Shown piece by piece: positions 1 through 8,517 of a stretch of DNA of 15,621 nt (within the stretch, counting starts at the first letter, position 1; each line of letters starts with the position of its first letter). The stretch is from Penaeus vannamei (lineage: Eukaryota; Arthropoda; Malacostraca; Decapoda; Penaeidae). The notes beneath the pieces are model-generated. The model searched no databases and was not told the DNA's origin. It saw only the letters and a program-made list of their open reading frames with translations. Location of the stretch: positions 4,876,240 to 4,891,860 of the forward strand of contig NC_091550.1 of the NCBI RefSeq assembly GCF_042767895.1. Direction: 5' to 3'. The translations under genes were made by a program, and so were the position numbers.

Positions 1-1413
1 AATTTGATATTGGACTTTAGAGCAACAGTTTGTTTTTCCATGAAAATGCTAGGATGGAAACTTTGGTTGGGTCTTCATTGGTGGGTGAGGGAAGTTAAAA
101 GTTCTCTTACTGTAGCAATCATTTTATATTGCTGCCAACCTATAATATTGTTCACAAATGGGACAATTATCACATGAAAGTAGCATAACTAAAGTGATAT
201 ATTTCAGTGCTTGGTTAAAAATTATAGTTATTTTACTGTCTAAGACTTGTATACTTCTGTCAATCAACACTCAACAATTGCAATGTTGGTAATTGCTTGA
301 AATGCAATAAATCACAGAATCCAGTCATTTTCACTAGGCCTCCATGATCATCAGTCACTGGTATGTACATCCTAATTTGGGTGCCAAATACTTTTTGTGA
401 TAATATCAGACTAAAGAAATGGTTTTGTGACCCTCATACTGTTGTACTGCATATTTACATTAGGCAGGATAAGGCATCTGTTTCATAAAACTTAAAAATG
501 AATATGAATATCTCAACTTATTTAAACTGTTCTGCTGTTTTATATACTTTTGCTTCATCAATGTTTTTATTTTGAGAGAGATCATATCTTCATTCAGGCT
601 TCAGCAACTTTATTATATGAAATTTTAACATCTGAAAAACTATTTATTAACAGCATTCTGAGACTCTTCCTGTATGTTTGATTTGTACAAATCTAGATAC
701 TAATACATATCTAATTGGAACCTCTCCCTTCATTAAAGCAATTATGTAAAACTAGACAGTTGTAAGATATATGCTTTTTATCAGATTCTTATGGTATAAA
801 CCTTCCTAATTTCAAGAAGCCTGAATAAATTTCTTGGATGGGTTTAACTCCAACAAAGGAAAAGGAAACTAGCATTTCAGTGATATAAACTCATAAAATT
901 ATTGTGTTCATTTTCTTAATTGTAACAAGATATATATTTATATACTACATTTGGTAGAGACTAAAATGGAATTAGAAACAGATAATTTTATCCATCCTCG
1001 TTTTATTTATTTATTTTTTTCAAACCTTTTTTGTGAAAGCAAAAAAATCCTAAAACTTTTTTGTATATTTTGCAAAAAATACACAGTTTGGAGAACTATA
1101 ACATGAATGTAATATTGAAGCTGAAAAAGCAAGAATATACTGGACACTGTAAATCAGATGAAACTGTTCCCATCTTCACAGGCAAACAATTTCCAACCGA
1201 AGCAAGAGCCTGAAGACACCATATTTATGTAGTGAATATTTCCTCATTGTTTACAGATGTATATTTGCAAATGGCAGAAATTGAACCGAGGTAGAAAATG
1301 TATTTGTAAATTTTACTTTACTTTTTTTGTTACAGGAATTACTCAGGTCATAAATTTTGATCAGTGAAATGAGACTTCTTATTTTGTTTGGAAAAAACAG
1401 TATTCAGAATTTG
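1..1413. other. AT-rich non-coding stretch
   Basis: The stretch is AT-rich with stop codons in all frames. I see no open frame of useful length, no RNA gene and no recognisable transposon protein. The only coding-like hint is a short candidate exon at 1182-1232, listed separately. It could be intron, 3' UTR or intergenic DNA. Confidence 0.6.
1182..1232 (+). CDS. candidate terminal exon (weak)
   Basis: A pyrimidine-rich tract ending in CAG at 1179-1181 makes a good-looking splice acceptor. It is followed by a 17-codon frame reading ANNFQPKQEPEDTIFM and then TAG at 1230-1232. The KQEPED string resembles acidic tails of nuclear regulatory proteins that carry SUMO-type sites, but it is too short to name a family. 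No AATAAA follows within about 200 bases and no upstream exon was found in the window. Chance could easily produce this. Confidence 0.2.
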   Translation, partial: ANNFQPKQEPEDTIFM

Positions 1414-1781
<368 letters not shown>

Positions 1782-1783
<2 letters not shown>

Positions 1784-2128
1784 GTAATGTTAACAGGAAT
1801 GCACATTCTTGGACTAGTTTCAGCGTAAAATGTTTTAGTGTGTAACTCTACTAATTTGTCTTATGAAGAGTATATATTGCATGTAACGTCTATTAAAAAT
1901 AGGTTGGATAGACAAACATAGTTTAGTCATTAGAAATATATATTTAAAAGCATAGAACGATAAATCATAAATAAATAGAATCTTCATCAACTGACCAGTT
2001 CAATACCAGTAGATACAAATTACCAAGCTATTAAAATTCTTCAGGAACTTTACACTCGCATCCACAGCTTACGCTCGTCTCTCACGTTTACTAGTTTTAC
2101 TCATTATTCTTTTATCATATTAATATAT
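1782..2128. other. AT-rich interval, probable 3' UTR or downstream DNA of the minus-strand gene
   Basis: The interval lies directly downstream of the stop codon of the minus-strand repeat-protein gene (stop at 2129-2131). At least its right part should therefore be that gene's 3' UTR. I found no canonical AATAAA on the minus strand here, so the cleavage site is not placed. Confidence 0.4.
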
Positions 2129-2621
2129 TTATGTTCTGGAGCCCCATTCGAAGTCGGCTGCTGCGTCATAAGGATCCTCTCGGCCGTATGAGGGTGCTGG
2201 GGGATGGTAAGAGGGGCGTGGGGGGGAGGGTTTGTGGTAGGTGGGGGCAGGGGCGTGGTAGGTGGGCTTAGGTGAGGGAGCGTGGTATGTAGGCCTAGGT
2301 GAAGGGGCGTGGTAGGTGGGCTTAGGTGAAGGGGCGTGGTATGTAGGCCTAGGTGAGGGAGCGTGGTAGGTGGGTTTAGGTGAAGGGGCGTGGTAGGTAG
2401 GCCTAGGCTTGGGGGCGTGGTAAGAAGGCCTAGGGGAAGGGGCGTGGTAACTGGGCTTGGCAGGGGCGACGTAGGCGGGCTTGGGCGGCTGATAGGGCTC
2501 GGGCTTATGGTAAGGGTCGGGCTTGTGGGCGGCCGGGCCATAGGAGGGGATGTGGAGGGGTCCATCGTAAGGCTTTTGGTAGTAAGGATTGTGCTCGGGG
2601 TCGGTGTTCAGCCTGGGGGGG
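2129..2621 (-). CDS. Pro/Tyr/His-rich repeat protein, cuticle-like, C-terminal exon (partial)
   Basis: This is the 3' end of a minus-strand gene, 163 codons plus TAA (2129-2131). The 5' part runs into the assembly gap, so no start or splice acceptor is visible. The frame begins near RLNTDPEHNPYYQKPYDGP and runs through KPDPYHKPEPYQPPKPAY. It then gives seven 9-residue repeats of the type YHAPSP(R/K)PT plus a shortened YHAPAPT, and ends in an acidic tail, EDPYDAAADFEWGSRT. Pro, Tyr and His dominate, there is no membrane segment, and the only Trp is in the tail. Such low-complexity Pro/Tyr repeats are typical of secreted arthropod cuticle and other extracellular matrix proteins, and automated pipelines often label them adhesive-plaque or cuticle proteins. 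This frame is preferred over the overlapping Thr/Pro-rich frame because Tyr and His recur in strict register and the residue composition is coherent up to the stop. The function is inferred from composition only. Confidence 0.72.
2246..2449 (-). repeat. 27-bp coding minisatellite (54-bp higher-order unit)
   Basis: Tyr codons recur every 27 bp at 2258, 2285, 2312, 2339, 2366, 2393, 2420 and 2447. Units alternate between an Arg version (CCTAGG on the plus strand) and a Lys version (CTTAGG or TTTAGG) over most of the array. This implies that the array grew by duplication of a 54-bp pair. It encodes the YHAPSP(R/K)PT repeats of the surrounding gene. Confidence 0.9.
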
Positions 2622-3121
2622 NNNNNNNNNNNNNNNNNNNNNNNNNNNNNNNNNNNNNNNNNNNNNNNNNNNNNNNNNNNNNNNNNNNNNNNNNNNNNNN
2701 NNNNNNNNNNNNNNNNNNNNNNNNNNNNNNNNNNNNNNNNNNNNNNNNNNNNNNNNNNNNNNNNNNNNNNNNNNNNNNNNNNNNNNNNNNNNNNNNNNNN
2801 NNNNNNNNNNNNNNNNNNNNNNNNNNNNNNNNNNNNNNNNNNNNNNNNNNNNNNNNNNNNNNNNNNNNNNNNNNNNNNNNNNNNNNNNNNNNNNNNNNNN
2901 NNNNNNNNNNNNNNNNNNNNNNNNNNNNNNNNNNNNNNNNNNNNNNNNNNNNNNNNNNNNNNNNNNNNNNNNNNNNNNNNNNNNNNNNNNNNNNNNNNNN
3001 NNNNNNNNNNNNNNNNNNNNNNNNNNNNNNNNNNNNNNNNNNNNNNNNNNNNNNNNNNNNNNNNNNNNNNNNNNNNNNNNNNNNNNNNNNNNNNNNNNNN
3101 NNNNNNNNNNNNNNNNNNNNN
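2622..3121. other. assembly gap of 500 N
   Basis: Exactly 500 N, a round number that usually marks a scaffold join of unknown true length. It removes the 5' part of the repeat-protein gene and lies against a G-run on one side and satellite-like repeat on the other, both of which break assemblies. Confidence 0.99.
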
Positions 3122-3416
3122 GTCATTTTCATCATTATAATTATTTTAATAATGATAATGACAATAATGATAATTCTGGTAATAATAGCAACAATAATAA
3201 GGATTATAGTAACAATACTAGCCGTGTTATAATTACTTCTATTACTATTTCTGTTATCATTGTGGTTATTATTATTAGGAAAATCATTAGAATAGTGTTG
3301 ATTATTGCTATTATTGCAATTATTAGGCAAATCATTATAATTATTATTGTATAATTATTATCTTAATTATTGTCCTAATTGCTCTCATAATCATCATTAT
3401 TATCGTCATTATTGTC
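3122..3416 (-). repeat. diverged satellite family A fragment
   Basis: The DNA is rich in ATAATG-type short motifs. In particular 3240-3350 follows the order of words found in the right-hand family A units: a TATTTCT segment, a region like AGTCTGAAAATTATTGGAATAG, then GTTGATTATTGCTATTATTGC followed by a gap-like AAATCATTATAATTAT. The orientation matches the right arm of the large inverted repeat. Divergence is clearly greater than among the units at 6.6-13.9 kb, so this is an old isolated copy. Confidence 0.6.
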
Positions 3417-3832
3417 ATGTCAGTGCTGTGGAGGTCTTTTCCTATCGACCGTGTAAACCTACTGCCAGTGCGGAACCCTAGCAGACGGTGCTTGGCAGAA
3501 TGGTGGCAAGATGGCATTGCACGGTTGTGGAGAGTGCCAAGGCTAGGGTTCTTTGGCTGGATTGCTGTGTTGATTTTGAACAACAGGCGTTCACGGGCTG
3601 AGTTTCCACGCCCCTGGCTGAGAGTGTCGCTTTCAGCAGTTATTTTTATAGATTTAACATTGACACAGAAATTATAATTGCAGATATATAGCTATACAAA
3701 TTTGTGTAAATAAGTCTAAAATGTATTACATGAGAGATATTATTGGCACTTAATGTTTCTCAGATATCTTACCTGAAAGTCTCATTTGAAGTCATATTAT
3801 ATGGTTACCGACAAAGATCTTCATTTCCGCAG
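3417..3832. other. unassigned moderate-GC stretch with imperfect hairpin
   Basis: Between satellite DNA and the exon at 3833 lies about 260 bp of more balanced base composition, then AT-rich DNA. Frames are open on both strands for 60-86 codons, but neither translation resembles a known family or has convincing splice sites. I therefore do not call a gene. An imperfect inverted repeat is present: 3473-3482 (GAACCCTAGC) pairs with 3542-3551, and 3491-3497 (CTTGGCA) pairs with 3535-3541. It may be a fragment of an unrecognised transposon. Confidence 0.4.
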
Positions 3833-4011
3833 ATCAACAAACACGCATCCTCTGGCGGAGGAGATGCCGTCGAGGAGCACCGGGGACAAGACGGCGACGG
3901 CGAGGCGGACGCGTCGTGCCTGGCCTTCCTAGACGACGCCGAAGAGGTCATTCGCCAGCGGTCGTCCTCGGGCAGCATCTCCAGGGAGAGCGAAGGGCTC
4001 AACTCATTGAG
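3833..4011 (+). CDS. internal exon of an unidentified protein-coding gene
   Basis: A GC-rich 179-bp block is bounded by an acceptor (TTTCCGCAG, ending 3832) and a donor (GAG|GTATGTG, GT at 4012-4013). It is open in the frame starting at 3833, with mostly G or C in third codon positions, and ends with two bases of a split codon. The 59 complete codons encode a Gly/Glu/Asp-rich stretch (HASSGGGDAVEEHRGQDGDG), an acidic and hydrophobic segment (LAFLDDAEEVIR) and a Ser-rich basic patch (RQRSSSGSISRES). RQRSSS fits the RxRxxS pattern of basophilic kinases, so this looks like a regulated, disordered linker of an intracellular protein. That role is inference. I do not recognise the gene. The nearest downstream candidate exon begins at 4361. 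Confidence 0.65.
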
Positions 4012-4184
4012 GTATGTGTGTCTGTACAATACGTATTTGTGTATTGTGTGTCGTGGTTTTTGATAGAGCTGTATGTTTGGCTGTGTGATTGGAACATTGT
4101 TTTGTAGATTGTAACACATGCTTCATGAGACAAATGAATGTATGGTAAAAATATTCATACACTAGGTGTTTGGTTTCCATTGTG

Positions 4185-4190
4185 AATAAA
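4185..4190 (+). promoter_or_regulatory. possible intronic poly(A) signal AATAAA
   Basis: A canonical AATAAA lies 174 bases after the donor of the 3833-4011 exon, with GT-rich sequence about 15-35 bases further on. If the donor is skipped, the frame runs on for 16 codons to a stop at 4061-4063, giving a short alternative C-terminus. In AT-rich DNA the hexamer alone is weak evidence. Confidence 0.25.
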
Positions 4191-4360
4191 ATGTTAAAAT
4201 ATTAAGTGTCCAGCTATGTGTTTCAATAATAACATCAACGCCTGGGATTTTTTTTCTTGAAAGTTTTCCATAATGCACCTTTGTCTGGGGTGTGTATCAC
4301 TCGAGATTCGTATTTTCCTGCGTTCGCTTTCTCTCTTTACATGACTGTCTTTCCGAACAG

Positions 4361-4409
4361 GTTCTCCAGGCATTGGTTGCAGAACATGAAGCCCGAAAGA
4401 TGTGACTGA
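4361..4409 (+). CDS. candidate downstream (terminal) exon of the same gene
   Basis: The acceptor CTGTCTTTCCGAACAG ends at 4360 after a pyrimidine-rich tract. Joined to the donor at 4011, the first base completes an Arg codon and the frame reads FSRHWLQNMKPERCD before TGA (4407-4409), which would make this the last exon. A different frame starting at 4361 looks at least as protein-like: VLQALVAEHEARKM, then TGA at 4403-4405, then LKILLENAWNRGLEMPDDAE up to TGA at 4466-4468. The exon may therefore be real in that phase and carry a nonsense change, or belong to a differently spliced transcript. No AATAAA follows nearby. Confidence 0.35.
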
Positions 4410-4892
4410 AGATCTTGTTGGAGAATGCATGGAACCGCGGCCTCGAAATGCCTGATGACGCAGAATGAATTTTGTTAACGGATTGCTATGTGTTGTAATG
4501 ACGATACGAGAGTGTGTCATCTTAGTAATAAGAGTGTCAAGGCTGAATGCCATATACAAAGAAACATTTTGTTTTTGTTTTGTTTTTCTTATATCCTTAA
4601 GAATATCTTTTATTCATGGTGAATATTTATTTTCTAATCTATATGTTTACCGTTTAATTAGTTAATAATTTGATAATTTAATAATTCTGTTTCTCTGCTG
4701 CATAATGATCACAGTGTCTAAAAAAAAAACCGTTTTTTGACATTTAAGGAAATACTTATTTCATCTAAATATAAAGATAGGAAGTACTGTGTTTGATGAT
4801 ACATCGAAATCAGTTTCATATAATTTTGTTGTTTTCCTCTATTTTCCGATTTCTTGTCGAAATTTCTGCCTTGCTTTTGTGCCTAAAGTCTT

Positions 4893-4942
4893 TGTATTCT
4901 TATTTATCCCTTTTCCCTGTATTCTTATTTATCCCTTTTCCC
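4893..4942. repeat. perfect 25-bp tandem duplication
   Basis: The 25 bases at 4893-4917 (beginning TGTATTCTTATTTATCCC) are repeated exactly at 4918-4942. It is a local slippage or duplication product in pyrimidine-rich DNA with no coding role. Confidence 0.95.
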
Positions 4943-5393
4943 TACCTTCACGTAGGTCTCTAGTGTATCTTTGTGTTCGTTTTGTTTTCGTCTTCGTCTT
5001 TTTTATTTATATTTCTTTGTTTCTCTCCGTGTATTAGCATCTGCCTATGAACAGCTTCTCGCAATTTCTTCTCGTGAACAGCCTTGATCAAAGGATATTC
5101 GCAAATGTTCTCGATCACTCTATGCAAATTGTTCATGAGTTAAGAAATCAAACAGAAGTATTTCTCTTTTATTCTCATTCTGTTTCCCTTTACTTATCTC
5201 AAATCTTTTAATTCTTCTCTTTACCTTTTGGTGCGATTCTGTTTGTGCCTGTTCTTCATTGCCAATTCTTGTTCGTTTGTCGATGGCTTTTATCTATTTA
5301 GGTTTCTCTTATTTATTGAAATCCTTCAAATCTCCTTTTCTCAACTGATTTTTACTTGGATTCGTGTTTTTCTTTTTCCACTTACTATCTTCA

Positions 5394-5441
5394 AGAGAGA
5401 GAAAGAGAGAGAGGGAGGAAGAGAACCGGGGGGGGGGGGGG
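5394..5441. repeat. (GA)n tract followed by a 14-G run
   Basis: An imperfect GA/GGA purine tract (5394-5424) is followed by an uninterrupted G14 (5428-5441). This is a purine-only strand capable of unusual DNA structure and prone to sequencing error. It is not coding. Confidence 0.9.
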
Positions 5442-5821
5442 ATTAAGATAAGTGTTTGTGTTTATTTCCTCAATTCTTTTCATCTGCTTTCGTTTGTTTG
5501 TTTCGTGGATGCTATTCAAATCTTGAGCAGTAAAGTACACGGCGTTTACAAGAAACCAAATGTCAAAATTTGTCATTATCTATTGAGCAATTCTATCAGT
5601 AAGATTCTCCCTTAACATTTATTGGAACATCAAGAAATGGAATCATTTTCAGCAAAATTTTCTAACAAATCGAATGTTTGGAGATGAACATGGCTTCGGT
5701 GAAGACCGTTTTGAAAGGGTTTTTGCAGCCGTTTTCAGAAACATCTTTTTGAGTCTAGCTTATTACTCCTCGCGTGTTTGCCTTCCCCTTTTTGCATCAT
5801 TTCTTTCTTCTTACATCTATA

Positions 5822-6043
<222 letters not shown>

Positions 6044-6606
6044 GTATTTACGTTATATTGAATGGCATGTTTTGTCATATTTACATGATGGCTTTTATAG
6101 TCTAGAAATTTTTCAATACTAAATTACTTTTCCAATTCGTTTAGAGTATAGTTCTCTTTGCATGTTTAATATTGTTAATTGATTTCAAGGTCAAACATGA
6201 ACTGTTCAACTTGTTGTATTAATCTATATAATAACTTTTCATAAACCCTTACATTTTCTTATCTTGATATGTAATGTAAAGTCTTGATACGAGTAATTCG
6301 TATCCACCTTTTCATGTCTTATTAATACAATACAGTGATATGATTTATCTTAACTGTTTTGTAAATATGTTTTTGTAAACTGAAGGATAATGTTCCTTGT
6401 ATCCTTTCTTGTCATCACTGAAGATGAGTGTTGAACACTCGAAACGTATGATTTGGATGTTGGAAGAACTGTTTTTGTTCAAAGGAGATACCAGTTTAGT
6501 TGGATTAAAGAAGAAGGAAAATGCTTGTTTTTTTCTATGAGCACTAGTCATGAAGTTTATTGCATGTCTCCGCTTCACAGCTGGAAGTTCCACGGCACCT
6601 AATATG
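6044..6606 (+). mobile_element. Penelope-like element, 5'-truncated 3' end
   Basis: These 563 bp match the reverse complement of the sequence downstream of the PLE coding remnant at 15202-15621. Hand alignment to 14609-14051 shows four substitutions and one 3-bp indel. The copy is therefore in plus orientation and contains only 3' UTR and terminal sequence, with no coding part. Its 5' edge is cut at the microsatellite and its 3' edge ends at GGCACCTA beside a short TA tract. It contains the hammerhead-like motif at 6413-6459. Confidence 0.75.
6413..6459 (+). ncRNA. degenerate hammerhead-ribozyme-like motif of the PLE
   Basis: CTGAAGA (6418-6424) fits the hammerhead CUGANGA box. Next come a 6-bp stem, GAGTGT (6426-6431) with ACACTC (6435-6440) around a 3-base loop, and then GAAAC (6441-6445). 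CATC at 6413-6416 can pair with GATG at 6456-6459 as a short stem I. PLEs are known to carry hammerhead motifs in their terminal repeats. Departures are an extra T at 6425, a very short stem III and no canonical GUH cleavage triplet, so activity is doubtful. Confidence 0.4.
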
Positions 6607-6655
6607 TATATATATATGAGTAAGTACTAGACGCTGGCTAGCGCCTGGTTGCATT

Positions 6656-8517
6656 GCTATTATCATTATAAAAATAGTTATGATGATGAAAATAGCTATA
6701 ATGATTAGTATAATAATCATTATAACTGCAATAATGATAATAATAACGATGATAATCATGATGATAATGACTATAATCATAAGAATAATGACAGTAATGA
6801 TAGTAATGATAATAATTATTATCCAGTCCATTTATAATGAAATAAAGACCAAAAGTAATAAAATCCCAGAAATCGAAAAAAACGGCAAAATATAGCGTAT
6901 TAGAAACCCTTTTTCGCTTTTTATTTGTAATTATGAGGATTTTAACATTAATTCAGGTAATGACAATGATGACATTAATAATAATAAAATCATAATTATA
7001 ATAATAATTTTGATAATTACTTCAATAATAGCAATAATCAACTCTATTCCAATAATTTTCAGACTAATAATATTAATAGAAATAATATCATTATCATTGT
7101 CATTATAATTATTACTATTGTCATTATCATTTCTAAAATTATCATTATTGCTATTATCATCATAAAATAATTATGATGATGAAAATAGCTATAATAATTA
7201 GCATAATAATCATTATAACTGCATTAATGATAATAATAATGATGATGATCATGATGATAATGACTACAATGATAATAATCATAAGAATAATGACAGTAAT
7301 GATAATGATCTTACTAATTATTATCTAGTCCATTTATGATGAAATAAAGGCTAAAAATAATAAAATCCCAAAAGTCGAAAAAAACGCAAAATCTAGAGTA
7401 TTACAGCCTTATGAGAGAAATGTCGAAAAAAAACCTTTTCGCTTTTTATTCGTAATTACGAGGATTTTAACATTAATTCAGGTAATTGTGATGATTTTCA
7501 CGATAATTCCTTCATTATATGCAATAATGATGATAATTATGATGGTAATGACAATGAGAATGACAATAATAATGATAATGATAAAATCATAATTATAATG
7601 ATAATTTTGATAATTACTGCAATAATAGCAATAATCAACTCTATTCCAATAATTTTCAGACTAATAATGACAATAGAAATAATAATATCATTATCATTGT
7701 CATTATAATTATTACTATTGTCATTATTATTTCTAAAATTATCATTATTGCTATTATCATTATAAAATAGTTATGATGATGAAAATAGCTATAATAATGA
7801 GCCTAGTAATAATTATAACTGTAATAATCATGATAATAATGATGATAATCATGATAATAATGACTATAATGATAATAATCATAAAAAATAATGACAGTAA
7901 TGATAATAATGATAATAATTATTATCCAATCCATTTATAATGAAATAAAGGCCAAAAGTAATAAAATCCCAAAAGTCGAAAAAACGACAAAACTTTTTCG
8001 CTTTTTATTGGTAATTATGAGGATTTTAACATTAATTCAGGTAATTGTGATGATTTTCATGATAATTCCTTCATTATATGCAATAATAATGATAATTATG
8101 ATGAAAATGACAATAATAATGATAATAATGATAAAATCATAATTGTAATGATAATTTTGATAATTACTTTAATAATAGGAATAATCAACTCTATTCCAAT
8201 AATTTTTGAGACTAATAATGACAATAGAAATAATAAAAACATCTTTATCATTGTCATTATAATTATTACTATTGTCATTAATATTTCTAAAATAATCATT
8301 ATTGCCATTATTATTATAAAAATAGTTATGATGATGAAAATAGCTATAATAATGAGCATAATAATCATTATAACTGCAATAATGATAATAATCATGATGA
8401 CAATGACTATAATGATAATAATCATAAGAATAATAACTAATGATAATATTGATGATAATAATTATTATCCAGTCCATTTATAATGAAACAAAGGCCAAAA
8501 GTAATAAAACCCCAAAA
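6656..8517 (+). repeat. satellite family A, direct-orientation array (left)
   Basis: A partial unit plus units starting at 6826, 7328, 7929 and 8472 (spacing 502, 601, 543). Each unit has a roughly 200-bp non-simple core and a roughly 300-400-bp tail of ATAATG/TTATCA-type short motifs. The core begins GTCCATTTATAATGAAATAA, then AAAGTAATAAAATCCC, then GTCGAAAAAA, and ends with TTCGCTTTTTATT and GAGGATTTTAACATTAATTC. Ile-rich frames through it are artefacts of the motif. The fourth unit is cut 46 bases into its core at 8517. Confidence 0.92.

Larger units (their letters stand above)
6044..8517 (+). repeat. long inverted repeat, left arm
   Basis: The arm reads outward-in as a PLE 3' end (6044-6606), a short TA tract, a linker (6618-6655) and four satellite family A units. 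Its reverse complement is 12066-14609. Pairing is order-specific. The conserved word GTCCATTTATAATGAA begins at 6826, 7328, 7929 and 8472 here, and its reverse complement ends at 13768, 13266, 12669 and 12111, so coordinate sums stay near 20,590. Private variants are shared by partner units: GAAACAAAGG and AAAACCCC in the innermost unit, and a roughly 100-bp shorter outermost unit. Homology stops at 8517. Confidence 0.93.

Noticed and set aside
2104..2565. A 153-codon minus-strand frame starting MDPSTSPPMARPP
   Set aside because: It is offset from the real frame of the repeat-protein gene. The partner frame has regular Tyr/His repeats and ends at 2129-2131.
2390..3330. Frames running through the N block
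   Set aside because: Their openness comes only from the unknown bases of the gap.
3417..3677. 86-codon plus frame and an overlapping minus frame in the moderate-GC island
   Set aside because: Both strands are open, splice signals are poor and no family is recognised. A hairpin explains part of the structure.
4718..4738. A9-CCG-T6 small hairpin, terminator-like
   Set aside because: It is a homopolymer pair in AT-rich eukaryotic DNA, and a bacterial-type terminator makes no sense here.
5674..5820. Frame beginning MFGDEHGFGEDRFERVF
   Set aside because: It looks protein-like for about 45 residues but runs straight into CT/TA repeat and has no splice donor or recognisable family.
6345..6593. 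An 82-codon minus-strand frame, repeated identically at the end of a plus-strand frame (to 14311)
   Set aside because: It is antisense to the PLE 3' end in both arms, has no protein-like features, and is duplicated only because the arms are duplicated.
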